From Diabrotica undecimpunctata (taxonomy: Eukaryota; Arthropoda; Insecta; Coleoptera; Chrysomelidae), in the NCBI RefSeq assembly GCF_040954645.1, contig NC_092808.1:81781389-81845388 (forward strand): DNA of 64,000 nt, given 5' to 3'. The notes under the pieces are model-generated. The model was not told the DNA's origin. It saw nothing but the letters and a program-made list of their open reading frames with translations, and made no database searches. The position numbers were made by a program, and so were the translations under genes. Below are positions 31,964-46,385 of this stretch, one piece after another (within the stretch, counting starts at the first letter, position 1; the number at the start of each line of letters is the position of its first letter).

Positions 31964-32635
31964 TTACAACGATCTTCGACGTCTTCCGATTTCTAATCTC
32001 CATCTCATTCTATCGTTCCATAGATCGTCTTCCAGTTCTCTTTCTCTGATTTCTTTATCAACTCCTTCTCTCCAACTTCTTCTAGGCCTTCCTGGTCTTC
32101 GCCTACCTCTTGGTTGCCATTCAAGAATTTGTCTTGGTATTCTATTCTCCGGCATTCTCCTTACGTGTCCGTACCATCTGAGTTGTGTCGTTTTGATGTC
32201 ATCAACAATATTATGTGTAACCCCCATGATTTCTCGGACTCTCTCGTTTGTTATTCTGTCGCGTCTGGAGATTCCCGCCGAGCGGCGCCAGAAGTCCATT
32301 TCTGTTGCTCTAAGCATTTTCTCTGATCTGTCTTTTAGGGGCCACACTTCGCATCCATATGTTGTGATACTTTTTTTTATGGTGTTGTATATTCTTCTTT
32401 TGTTGTCTTTAGAGATGTTTTTATCCCACAGTACGCTGTTTAGTAAGGCTATGCCTTTCCTTCCCTGTGTATTTCGTTCCTTAATGGCTGCATCTAATTT
32501 TCCGTCTTGAGTGATATTTACTCCTAGGTATTTGTAGTTATCACATAGTTTGATCTCTTGATTTTCCTCTACGAGAAGGTTATGTTGATCCTCCTCTACG
32601 AGAATTTTATATTTAAAAAATAATACTAAATGCAA
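31964..32635 (-). pseudogene. LINE polyprotein C-terminus, open to its stop, 5'-truncated
   Basis: The minus-strand frame holds KLCDNYKYLGVNITQDGKLD, RIYNTIKKSITTYGCEVWPL, TEMDFWRRSAGISRRDRITN, a zinc-finger-less region TTQLRWYGHVRRMPENRIPR, then GRRRPGRPRRSWREGV and the terminal RWRLEIGRRRR. It is the part after the RT catalytic site of a common insect LINE and is undamaged to its stop, which is followed by a TA tail. EEDQHNLLVEENQEIKLC near the upstream end includes a short internal duplication (about 32574-32620). The RT and endonuclease are absent, the result of the usual 5' truncation. Confidence 0.85.
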
Positions 32636-32639
32636 TGTA

Positions 32640-33369
32640 GACTACATAATTAAATTTTAGTTAGGTGATACAACAAAAACTACACCCGAAGACCAATTTA
32701 CTGGCGTTTCTCTATCGACTTCATGTTTTGTGGCTTCTGCACTAGATGAAAATAATCTGTGGTGTGATAATTAATATCGCCTAAAGTCAAATGTTGGAAT
32801 TATTCGGATATCTATCCAAACTATGCAACGGCTGAAAAGCTAAACAATGCAGCTCGGACTTCCACAAAGCCTGATTTATTTCCCAAAATCTGGCGTATTT
32901 ATTATTTCGCATTTTGAACATTAAACCACTTCACTAATTGGGCAGCTATATATAGTTTAAATAATTTCCCTGTAGCTTTTATTGAAAACGAAGCAATAAA
33001 GTTACAAACTAACAAGTTAACGTATAATGTTTTGTATGTTACAAAGTAAATTTATCTAACTTAAGTATAAAAACTTTTTAGAAATAAATAATTTTAACCA
33101 CATACTCCGTTTGATAACTATTTAGCCTAACTGCCTGATGCAGATACTAATCTAGCCGAAATTTCAGCCAAATCTAAATCGTAGTTTTGTCTGACCGCCT
33201 GTGGAAGTGGACATGTTCGCGAATTTTAGAAAAATTGAAAAAAAGTAATATCGGTAGGTGATTCAGTTCTTGTTTTTAAAAGGGAAATCATACAGTGAAA
33301 TCAAAGAGAGCTTGGAAGCTGTGTATGGTGAACTTCATCGTTAACTGAACATTCCAAATACTCTACTTT
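32640..33369. other. No gene recognised
   Basis: A+T-rich DNA without coding signal. A stretch at 33120-33230 could be old transposon DNA, but nothing is identifiable. Confidence 0.35.
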
Positions 33370-33383
33370 TGTTCTACTATATT

Positions 33384-35462
<2,079 letters not shown>

Positions 35463-35963
35463 CCCCAAAATTAAATTTAAAATAAATAATTTACTTATTA
35501 TTTTTTTAAATATTAATTTTCTTATCCACATACCTTAGTAATTATAATAAATGAAATAATTTAATTTCCTATTTTAATTGTTCTATCAAATACATCCCTG
35601 TTCGCTGTCTATGTCAAAGCAGAGAACAAAGGAGCACAGTTCGGCTATTCTATGGTCAAACTGTCATGTCAAATGGAACAATGGATGCTATGTATATCAG
35701 AGAATAAAATATAACCTCAATTAAAAATATAATCTATATTGTGTTCTGTTTATTTATAGACAAAATCTAGGAATTATTTCCATTCAACAGGCTTTCATCC
35801 ATATGAATTGGTAAGTTTTACACTTTTTATAAAGACATTTACACAATCAATTCTGTATCTAACCCCAAATTATGATTTTTAGGGTACCAAACAATTTCCA
35901 TATGTACAAAATTCAACAAGTATGATGTCAAATTTATTCACAACAATGAAATCTACCATCTAT
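35463..35963. other. Non-coding segment in place of RNase H and integrase
   Basis: Between the RT break and the 3' LTR lie about 500 bases without pol similarity on the minus strand. On the plus strand two short exon-like blocks with splice-type borders can be seen: 35761-35811 (preceded by TTTATTTATAG, followed by GTAAGT) and 35883-35985 (preceded by GATTTTTAG). They are compatible in phase, but too short to identify. This may be host or other-element DNA picked up during a template switch. Confidence 0.3.
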
Positions 35964-37358
35964 TTAACAAATCAAGTCTATTGAATAAAATGGATATATC
36001 AGTAAGCTGTTAGTGTTAAGTTTATAACCTAGATATATCACTACTTTTTGAAAAAATGTACATTTTTCTTGATTTATTTTTAGTCCAACTTTGTCTAATC
36101 TATTGATTATAATTTTTAGGTGTTTCTCATGATCTTCAGCAGTTTTAGAAAAAATTAATATATCATCAATGTAGTGAATTACAAAATGTTCGTATTGATC
36201 CAGAATATCATGAAGACATCTACATAGAGCACTGCAAGATGATTGAAGTCCAAATGGTACTACTTTGAATTGATATACTACTCCATCTATCTGAAATCCT
36301 GTATACTGTCTACTTTTTCTTTCTAGAGGTATTAACCAAAAACTATGCTGTAAATCGATTTTAGTGAAAAATGACATTCCTGTAATTCTTCCTAGTATTC
36401 CATCTATACTCATTGGTGCTTCAAATTGCTTTTCAGTGATCTTGTTAATATTTCTTGCATCCAAACATAACCTGATTTCCCCTGATCTTTTACGTACTAC
36501 TACTATTGGATTTATAAAACGTGTGTCTGCCTTCTCAATGATTCCATCTTCTAACATATTATTAATTGTTTTGTTTACTTCTTCTCTGTATTTATATGGT
36601 ATTGGGTATGATTTTGTTTTAAAATCTTTTTCTTCTTTAACTTTTATACTATGGATATAATTTTGTGCAATTCTATTTTCTTTATTGACAAGTCCCTTGT
36701 GTTGCTGCAATATGGAAACGACTATTGATTTATATTCTTCAGGGCAATTTAAAACTTTCATCATATCTTCTTCTTTACAAATAACATTATTCTTCATTAT
36801 GTACTCATTATTCCTTGCTTCCAATTTTACGCACTCCACCTCGTAGGCATCCATCTGCTTAAAATTTCCATTCCTTAAATATTTACTACAATAATTATTC
36901 TTTACGTTCTCTTGGGACATTTCCCTATCATCAAAATACATTTCTTCTTCATAAACATCATTATTTTCTTTTAATAATATCCTATCAACTCTTATTCCTT
37001 CTTCCACCTCATCTTTCTGCATAAATTTAATTATTTGCCCTTCCAAAGTTACCATTTTTTCTTCAAAATCTATCTTTACTTTCTTCTTTTCCAATTCATC
37101 ATTTCCCATTAATATATCAACACATAAATCCTTGACAATAAATCCTTGCATATTAATTTCTTTATTAAGAATATTAATTTTAAAATTGGCTAGTTTATCA
37201 ATTTCACCCAACTTCTTATTATTTGCACCAACAATTTTAATTTTTGGAATCTTTATTATATCTGATAGTTTTAATGTATTAAAAATAAAATTCTCCGAGA
37301 CTAAAGTACTTTCTGAACCAGTATCTATCATAATTTTAATCATTTTATTTTTGGCCAA
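35964..37358 (-). CDS. Gypsy pol: aspartic protease and reverse transcriptase, RNase H/IN lost
   Basis: A 464-codon minus-strand frame. Residues 1-95 form a retropepsin-like protease (IKIMIDTGSESTLVSE near residue 8, ILMGNDELE near 85). A charged linker follows. From about residue 225 comes the RT: KSYPIPYKYREEVNKTINNM, IIEKADTRFINPIVVVRKRS, IRLCLDARNINKIT, FFTKIDLQHSFWLIPL (catalytic Asp), VVPFGLQSS, and the YIDDILIFS box near 405. EKCTFFQKVVIYLGYKLNTN marks the end of RT similarity; the last 15 residues come from the deletion joint. Protease and RT look intact, with no stop. Downstream neighbours that Gypsy elements need, RNase H and integrase, are absent. Confidence 0.92.
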   Translation of the reverse strand: MAKNKMIKIMIDTGSESTLVSENFIFNTLKLSDIIKIPKIKIVGANNKKLGEIDKLANFKINILNKEINMQGFIVKDLCVDILMGNDELEKKKVKIDFEEKMVTLEGQIIKFMQKDEVEEGIRVDRILLKENNDVYEEEMYFDDREMSQENVKNNYCSKYLRNGNFKQMDAYEVECVKLEARNNEYIMKNNVICKEEDMMKVLNCPEEYKSIVVSILQQHKGLVNKENRIAQNYIHSIKVKEEKDFKTKSYPIPYKYREEVNKTINNMLEDGIIEKADTRFINPIVVVRKRSGEIRLCLDARNINKITEKQFEAPMSIDGILGRITGMSFFTKIDLQHSFWLIPLERKSRQYTGFQIDGVVYQFKVVPFGLQSSCSALCRCLHDILDQYEHFVIHYIDDILIFSKTAEDHEKHLKIIINRLDKVGLKINQEKCTFFQKVVIYLGYKLNTNSLLIYPFYSIDLIC

Positions 37359-37468
37359 AGCATTTATATAAATTAAATTAATAGATTCAATAATTTTCTC
37401 TTCATCTAAAGAAATAAATTCAGAAGGTTTTTCATAATAGCAATGGCCTAACTTGTAATTCAGAAAGT

Positions 37469-39107
37469 TTACTGCACAAAATTTTGATTATTAGAATTGT
37501 CAGATGGTATCTGACCACTTGGATCTGATGTCCTATGTCTTTCCCTACTATGACTTCTACTCACATTTTCTTGCCTTGTACTATTTCGTTCCCTGTCTTC
37601 GCAGCTTCTATTCCTTCGAACACAATTTACCTGTCTGTTGTAGTTAGGTCGCTCTGTATTTCTTCTATTGTTAAAATCTTGTCTATTATTATTAGTACTG
37701 TTATTAAAATGTTGTCTATTATAACTAGTATTGTTATTAAAATTCTGTCTATTTTGATTACTGTTTTTATTATTAAAATTTTGTAAATTATCACCATACC
37801 TAGTGTTATTGTTATATGATTGTCTATATTGTTGATTATCATTTTTATTATATTGAAAGTTATTATTGTTTTTTCTGTTGTTATTATTACTTGTCATATT
37901 GCCTCTTTGTATTCTTTGAATAAAATTAATAAAACTATCTATTGTTTGAATATTTTGTACAGTTACTGTTTGCACAACATCAACATCAAAATGTCTAGAT
38001 ACATTTAAGACTGTTTCATCCTCTCTAAGTGGTGGTTCTAAATATTTTGCAACTGTTATCAGTTTCAATGCATAATCTACCATATTTGATTTTAAATTTT
38101 GATTATACTTTCCAAAATATAGAATTTCTCTAAACTTAGCTTGCTCTAGTTCACCCCAATAATAATTTAAAAATTTATTTTCAAATGTTTGAAAATTATC
38201 TAAATCATTTTCAATACTAGCAAACCAAGTTGCTGCATTGTCATTTAATGTCACTCTAATATAATCTTTAATATCATTAATATTATTCACGAATCTTAAT
38301 TTATGTTTTAAACTATTTATGTATACTCTAGGATGCAAATTTTTTATATTACCAGTGAATTTAATCCCAGTCTCATTTGTCACATTTAAGTAAGGTCTCC
38401 CTATGTCTCTCATTTGTGAAATATCATCTATTCTCTGTTCCACATTTCTTATTTGATTACTATTTATTTGGATATTTTGTTGTATATCGTCTAATTTTTT
38501 TTTCTGCGTTTCTCCTGTCTTCGTTAATTTTTACTTCTAAGTTACATTTCTGCAACTCTATTTTCTGTTCTATATCTATCTTATTATCTTGAATAATCCT
38601 CTTTACTTCTGTCCTCTCATTGTCTATCCTTTTCTTGTAGTCATTCCGTATACTTTTTATTTCATTTGCTACTTTTTTCTCTGCAGCTTCAAGTTTTTTA
38701 TCCATTTGTTTTACAATTTTATTATTATTATCTTCTATTTTCTTTTCTAATTTTCTATAATTCTCTTCCAATTTCTGTTCCATTTTTTTCATGTCTTCTT
38801 TGACTTCTTGTGAATTCTGTTCCATTTTTTGTTCTATTTTTTTCATGTCTTCTTTGACTTCTTTTGAATTCTCTTCCAATTTTTTTATGTCTTCTTTGAT
38901 TTCTTTTGAATTCTCTTCCATTGTCTTGTTCATCTGCATCATTAATGACATCAAAGCTGCCATATTAACATTTTCCTCTCTTTCTGGATTCATTTCTGCA
39001 GTATCTTGTGGAACTAGAACTAAACTCTCCTCTTGTATAGGTTGTGTTTCTACTTCCACAACTTCTTCATTCTTTTTGCTTCTTGTACCTTTCTTTACTT
39101 GAGACAT
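37469..39107 (-). pseudogene. Gypsy gag, split by a frameshift at an A-run
   Basis: The first frame (39107-38460) starts MSQVKKGTRSKKNEEVVEVE and has a long coiled coil with near-repeats of ENSKEVKEDMKKIEQ. The second (38443-37469, open further upstream) holds the capsid-like region (ATWFASIENDLDNFQTFENK, FREILYFGKYNQNLKSNMVD) and an extreme Asn/Arg-rich tail. The coiled coil continues in the second frame upstream of 38443, so a one-base shift in the run of nine A (minus strand, about 38500) splits a single gag. It may be a mutation, a sequencing error, or programmed slippage. I see no CCHC knuckle; the Asn/Arg tail with CVRRNRSC could replace it in RNA binding. Pol follows 110 bases downstream. 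Confidence 0.85.
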
Positions 39108-39227
39108 TTTGAGACTTTACTTGTTCAAATAAAATTTAAAGTAAAATCTATAATTTTTGCTTTCTAATGATAATTAATTTAATTATATGAGAGCACTTAT
39201 CTTCCCAAACTAATTCTTTTAAATAGA

Positions 39228-39253
39228 GAGCCACCGCGTTGGGTGCCAAATTG
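39228..39253 (-). promoter_or_regulatory. Candidate primer-binding site of the Gypsy element
   Basis: Five bases after the minus-strand end of the 5' LTR (...CATAACA) comes TGGCACCCAACGCGGTGGC, a typical TGG-starting site to which a tRNA 3' end would pair to prime minus-strand synthesis. I cannot say which tRNA. Confidence 0.6.
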
Positions 39254-40971
<1,718 letters not shown>

Positions 40972-42380
40972 TGTTGTGATCTGCTTTATGATGTTTTATT
41001 ATTAATTAACACTAATTTAATTAATCCAATTATTTAATTAATTGATTCACTAATTTATGCAGAGTCATACAATTCAATTACTATTAAAATTTCTCAGGGT
41101 GCCTTTTTAATTTTACTTTAATCAGTTTACTTTATATATCTCTTCTAGTGGATTCAGTATCTCCTAGTTGCTCATAATCGGGATAGAACAGGAAACGGAA
41201 CTAACATTAAAACAACATAAATATGCACACAAATTATTATTTATTTTCAATAAGCAATACGATGAATGTTAATAAATAACTTTTTGTGGGCAATTATCTT
41301 TCCCAACAAACTCCTATACTCTAAATTTAATTTTAATTACAAACTATCTATTGATCTATTTTATAATAATATCTACTAAAAAAAATGACCATATAAAAAT
41401 ATAATTTATTCACAAAAAAAATAACTCTTTGAAACTTGGAATCTTAGTTCGTATGCTTATATTTGATTTTATTTTTAGAGTATCTTAAAATTTTCTTTCA
41501 TTCAAATTATTTGACTGACCTTAAATTTTTTTACACCAATGATGTCTCCTCTCGATCAAAACCACAGTTCCTTCCTTGATTGATTATGTCCGGCTACCAC
41601 CAAATCTTTCCCGTTCTCAGCATCGATCCAAACCGCATACCAGCAAACTACTCCTCCGAAAACACAAGCCCAAGCCTCTTTTGACCGGTATTCTTTATTC
41701 ACAAATTCTCCTTTCTTTCTCAATTATATCTCGTGGACTATGCAGACTCAAAAGAGGTATTAATCTTCTCAATTTTGATCTGCTCTCAGCTTCCACCTTT
41801 TTCACTAACAAACGAAAACACTGGTACTCAGATTGACTACACGAAAAACACGTCTTCTCTTCTGGTCTGCCGGTAACATAATAATCTTTTCAATCTCCCC
41901 AGACAAACCTTCTCAACTCTCTCATTCCCCATCATTCCTTTTTAACCAATCATAAGCATTCATTTTTCCCATTTATTTTCGATTTAGAAAATTTCCAACA
42001 TAATATTTAAAACAAATAAACTACTTTCACTCAAATTACTTTTCAGAAACCATTAACAATTTTGCCTTTTTCAACAGAAATAAGTTTCCAAATTCTTGTT
42101 ATCTCATATCTAAATCTAATTCTTATTTACTTTCGAAAAATGCTCACCGCAAAATACAATTACAAGTTTATTCTTAAATCTATAAAATTATACGGGTTCC
42201 ATTGTCCTTTCACTATTCACTCAGTCTTTCAAGGAAAACCTGTTCCGTCACGGAACAATGTCTTCTCTTATTCTAACTATTACAAATAAGTAAAGGGTTG
42301 TATTTTAACTTATATACCCGCGGTATATTAAAATAATAAAAAAACTCTTTATTTTATTTCTGATTGATAAACTGATCCAT

Positions 42381-42384
<4 letters not shown>
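40972..42384 (-). mobile_element. Probable solo LTR inside the TA array
   Basis: A 1.4-kb non-TA block begins TGTTGTGATC and ends GATCCATAACA, so its ends are imperfect inverted repeats of the TGTT..AACA kind, and it is bordered on both sides by TA repeat. No protein-coding signal is present in either strand. Size and ends fit a single LTR, perhaps Gypsy-type like its neighbour (whose LTR also reads TGTT..AACA), but most of the sequence differs. Target duplication cannot be judged in a TA repeat. Orientation is a guess. Confidence 0.5.

Positions 42385-42446
<62 letters not shown>
42385..42446. repeat. (TA)n microsatellite
   Basis: Right-hand border of the probable solo LTR. Confidence 0.95.
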
Positions 42447-42451
<5 letters not shown>

Positions 42452-42872
42452 CTACTATCATTTTCGCATCGATACATTATGCTTTTACCATCAATTTAGC
42501 ATCGTCTTGCAAAGTAGCATCTGTATATCGACGCTACTTTACAAGACCTTAATAACATTTTTCCTGTACTTGTTACAAGAATTTTAACCATCTCATTGAT
42601 TAGAGTTTTGATACCGTGCTGGTATATTAAAATATCCGCTTTCTCTTTTTATCCCTTACTGAAATATCTAAGTTTATTCCAGAAAATGTTTGAGTCTAAA
42701 ATGATGGTACAGTGAAAATATTATATATATTTAGTTCAGGGTTTTACCGTTTACTCGCTGCCATTATATACATGAAAATGTATATCCCACTTTCATTATC
42801 AATCATTTTCGCATCAGAAATTTGGCATCGTTGTTGGATATAATATTACCCACAACGAAATAGTAAATTTAA

Positions 42873-42936
<64 letters not shown>

Positions 42937-42959
42937 CATTCACAAATCATTCTGGCATC
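42447..42959. repeat. Unassigned repeat with TTCGCATC/TTAGCATC motifs, hairpin and TA tract
   Basis: ACATCCTACTATCATTTTCG next to the TA tract at 42447 resembles, in reverse, the text next to the TA tract at 48428 (TAGCGGGATGTATAT, AAAATGATAGC). ATTTTCGCATC and ATTTGGCATC recur near 42815-42830. A 15-bp stem GTCTTGCAAAGTAGC/GCTACTTTACAAGAC (one mismatch) is at 42504-42547. TA repeats at 42874-42921 end in a T run. This looks like a small TA-bearing repeat family, name unknown. Confidence 0.4.
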
Positions 42960-44190
42960 ATGATTGGTTAAAAGTAACGGGTTATGATATATTGCAACTA
43001 CCTATTGTATCTTCGCTCCAATTGGTCCAGTCGCGACGTACAGCGCCTCAAATGATAGGATTTAACCAATAAAATATAATAAGACAAAAAAATCAAATAT
43101 AGCAGCATGTCAAAAAGGCCTTAATTATATATCTTCGTTTCTATAAGTCCAATCGTGACGTACAGTATCTCAAATGACAGGATTTAACCAATTGAAAACA
43201 ATGAAATAAAAAAATGAAATACAGCAACATGTCAAATGGGCCGTAGTCACGTATCTTCGGTCCTACTAGTCCAATCGTGACGTGTAGTACCTCTAATGAT
43301 AGGATTTAACATAAAGAATACAATGGGATAGAAAAATCAAATGCAGAACAATGTCAAAAGGGCCTTAGTTGTGTATCTTTAGTTCTATTTAACAAATAAA
43401 ATACAATGAGGTATAAAAATTAAATGGAGTAGCATGTCAAAATGGCCTTAGTTATGTATCTTCGGTCCTATTAGTCCAATCGTGACGTACGATACCTCAA
43501 ATGATAGCACTTAACCAATAGAATACAGTGACATAGAAATCAAATACAGCATCACGTCAAAAGGGCCTTAGTTACGTATCTTCGTTTTTAGTGGCCCAAT
43601 CGTGACGTACAGTCTTCAAATGAGAGGATTTAACCAATCGAATACAATAAGAAAAATAAATACATCAGCTTGTCAAAAGGGCCCTAGTTATGTATCTGCG
43701 GTCCTATTAGTCCAATCGTGACGTTTCGTACCTCAAATGATAGAATTTAACTAATAGAATACAATGAGATATAAAAATTAAATAGAGTAGCCTGGCAAAA
43801 GGGCCTTAGTTGTGTATCTTCAATCCTATTAGTCCAATCGTGACGTATAGTACCTCAAATGATACCATTTAACCAATAGAATACTACGACGTAGAAATCA
43901 AATACATCAACACGTCAAAAGGACCTTAGGTATATATCTTTGTTCCTATATATGTTATGTCAAAAGAGCCTTAGTTGCGTATCTCCGGTCCTATAGGTCT
44001 AATCATGACATATGGAGCCTAAAATGATAGGATTTAACGGATATAATACGATGGTGGAGAGAAATTAAACATGACGGCATCTAATAACACCTTAAACAGG
44101 CAGCAATAAAACGAATTAACGCACAGAGGTGTCTGGCATATTACGTGACAGGATTTAGCGAATACCATACGATTACGTCGTACATCTCTT
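42960..44190 (+). repeat. 120-bp satellite array, about nine monomers
   Basis: The phrase GTCCAATCGTGACGTAC recurs (with changes) at about 43028, 43148, 43270, 43476, 43596, 43712, 43834 and 43998. Intervals are 120-122 bases where monomers are whole; the two longer gaps contain shortened monomers (about 85 and 45 bases) that lack this phrase. Every monomer also has CAAATGATAGGATTTAACCA, GAATACAATGA, and CATGTCAAAAGGGCCTTAGT then TATCTTCGGTCC. Monomers differ by perhaps 10-20%. The array decays to the right, where 44100-44190 still shows TTACGTGACAGGATTTAGCG. Confidence 0.92.
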
Positions 44191-44640
44191 TGCATACGTC
44201 CACTTTTAGTTAACTACTTAGTATGTATTCAGTACTTTGCTTAACGGTGTTGAGGCATGGACTCTTAAACAGAAGAATGTTAAAAATCTTAAAAGCTTTG
44301 AGATGTGGTGGTACCGCCGTATACTAAAAATAAGTTGGGTGGATAAAATTACAAATGAAGAGGTAATACGCAGAATAAATAACGATCCAGAAGTTATACT
44401 GAATATAAAAAAGAGAAAACTTGAATACTTTGGCCACCTGATGAGAGGACAAAAGTACACATTCCTACAAAATATAATGCAAGGAAAAATCCAAGGACGC
44501 AGAAATCCAGGTCATAGAAGAATGTCGTGGATGAGAAATTTAAGAGAGTGGTTTGGCTATACCACTAACGAATTATTCAAAACAGCAGTAAATAAAATTA
44601 GAATCGCCCTAATAATATCCAATATCCGATAGGAGAGGCA
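44188..44640 (+). pseudogene. RTE-type LINE 3' fragment inside the satellite
   Basis: The frame from 44237 to the TAG at 44630 reads GVEAWTLKQKNVKNLKSFEM, WWYRRILKISWVDKITNEEV, KKRKLEYFGHLMRGQKYTFL, MQGKIQGRRNPGHRRMSWMR and ELFKTAVNKIRIALIISNIR. It is the same C-terminal region as residues 600-740 of the 6738-8978 protein and clearly the same clade, though diverged. It has no stop inside, but starts without RT or endonuclease. Satellite-like sequence appears on both sides, so the fragment landed in the array. Confidence 0.88.
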
Positions 44641-44830
44641 CTCAAAGAAGACGATATGATAAACTCGAAAAATTTCCAACGTTCACTGTTAGACATATGC
44701 CTTCCGTTCACTGCAAACATTTACTGCTCCTTGACGCTGTGATGAGAATGAGATAGGACTTAATAAATAGAATGACAGAAAACTAAACAAGACAGTGTGT
44801 CAAACGTGCAATGCGTCGTAGAACGTGAAA
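44641..44830 (+). repeat. Decayed satellite monomer on the far side of the LINE fragment
   Basis: GATAGGACTTAATAAATAGA at about 44752, then ACAGTGTGTCAAACGTGCAA, align with the GATAGGATTTAACCAATAGA and CATGTCAAAAGGGCC phrases of the array monomer. From 44830 to 45420 I see nothing that I can name. Confidence 0.5.
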
Positions 44831-45419
44831 TATTAGCGTAAAATTATATGATGGCAATAGACGGTTCTTTAATACCCAGCAAACGACTCGCGTTGTAAAG
44901 TTACATAGGCGGGATCTGTGCGAGAAAAAGTCGATCATTCGTTTTATAACCCAAAGGGGACCATAAAATATTCGACGTTAAAATGTGACATAATGTAACG
45001 GTATGACTGAAAACACTGAAAACTTTTGTTTTTAACTGTACGTCCGTGAATGACTTACCATTTTTTAAATAACGCTTAATATTGCACCTTTTTATTGTAT
45101 TTTTTTCATCTTTCAAGATAATTCTTATAGGGATATATTTATTTATAACATACGGCTTATTACGGTCTTATTACGGCTTTAAGATTATACGACCTAAATG
45201 TATCTTGTACCGCACTGCTAATTGAGAATTATGTTTGAAATGCGATAAGAGGTCCGAATATACGAGACACCAGTGATTCATGCCGCACTATTAAAAATCC
45301 GACAGGAATTTGCATTTCTATAAAAAAAAATAGATTAATTTGTTTTGTTTATTAATTTAGTTTAATTTAGTTTAGTCGAAGAAGAGTTGCAGTAAAAGAT
45401 TTTTCTAAATATAGGATGT

Positions 45420-46232
45420 AAACCATATTACCAATGCTTTGTGAAAGAGAACCAGTTTATAATATTCCGGACGACGTAAAAACACCTTATTTTAGAATAT
45501 TGGTCGATGAATTGAAATCATTGTTCAAGAAACGAATTATTCATGTGCAGATGTTTTACTATAAAAACATGTAAAACCAAAATCTCGATTAAAAAAGTTG
45601 CAACCAGTTACTCACGATGAAACTTAACCCTATTATTGATTTTACAAGTGATAAAATGGGTCGACAAAAGACCAGTTTTAATCCTTACAACATATAAACA
45701 TCATAGTTGTATCTTGGTTTAATTAAATGAAAAGAAAAATTATACACAAGTACTAAAACCACAAACTATTCTCGATTATAACTTAATGAAAAAGAGTGTT
45801 GATTTCAGTGATCAAGTGGCTTCTTACCAAAGCCCAATACGCAAAATTCTGAAGTGGTACCGGAAAGTGACAGTGGAATTAATATTTAATACCGCATTTA
45901 ATACCGCAGTAGTCAATGCTTAGTTGCTAAATAATAGAAAACGTAAAAAAAGCGACAACCTATCCTTGAGTTCAGACTGGAGTTCGCGAAGGCATTTGCA
46001 AATAAAGAAATGTTGTAACCCTCACGACCAGTTACACCCAAAAATACCATCTCAGGCAAAGCGATGTAGATAATACAAAGAGAAGAAAGTGTACAAGATG
46101 TTACAAAATTTAAGAAGAAGCGTGACTAGTAGAAAGGCCGATAGAAAAGTTAAAAAAGTTAAAACATACTCTGAAGAATGTGATGGCAAAACTGCAATAT
46201 ATCTAGTGTGCTTCATTGAAGCACATTAAAAA
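45420..46232 (+). pseudogene. piggyBac-type transposase, C-terminal half, broken
   Basis: Translations in changing frames read KWVDKRPVLILTTYKHH (about 45656), ILDYNLMKKSVDFSDQVASY (about 45770, with the last catalytic Asp region of piggyBac DDD transposases), RKILKWYRKVTVELIFN and FNTAVVNA. The end, RRSVTSRKADRKVKKVKTYS with C..C and C..CF spacing (45 codons, to about 46230), is the C-terminal cysteine-rich finger. Stops and shifts are frequent. piggyBac enzymes excise precisely at TTAA. The N-terminal half is not upstream; a separate N-terminal fragment lies downstream. Confidence 0.8.
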
Positions 46233-46385
46233 ACAATTTTTTTTATACGGGAACTATTATTGAGTAAAAACGTATTGTGCCTCAAGTGGCCTTATAGTAT
46301 TGGAAGTCGTAAGTTGACAGTTTCTAGTAGAACGCTGTTATTGTTAATTACCTCCGTAAAAGTGAGTTATAGTATTTATAAAAAA

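Noticed and set aside
36364..36660. Plus-strand frame of 98 codons with hydrophobic translation
   Set aside because: It is the complement of the Gypsy pol frame. The same holds for 6906-7310, 7644-7943, 8117-8485, 8573-8974, 38377-38592 and 38791-39102 opposite real coding frames.
41576..41836. 86-codon frame in the solo-LTR block
   Set aside because: No similarity, Ser/Leu-rich by composition, and placed inside a block with LTR ends.
42960..44190. Tandem enhancer or gene-regulatory array because of CCAAT and TGACGT motifs
   Set aside because: There is no gene to regulate; regular 120-bp spacing and decay at the edges are those of a satellite.
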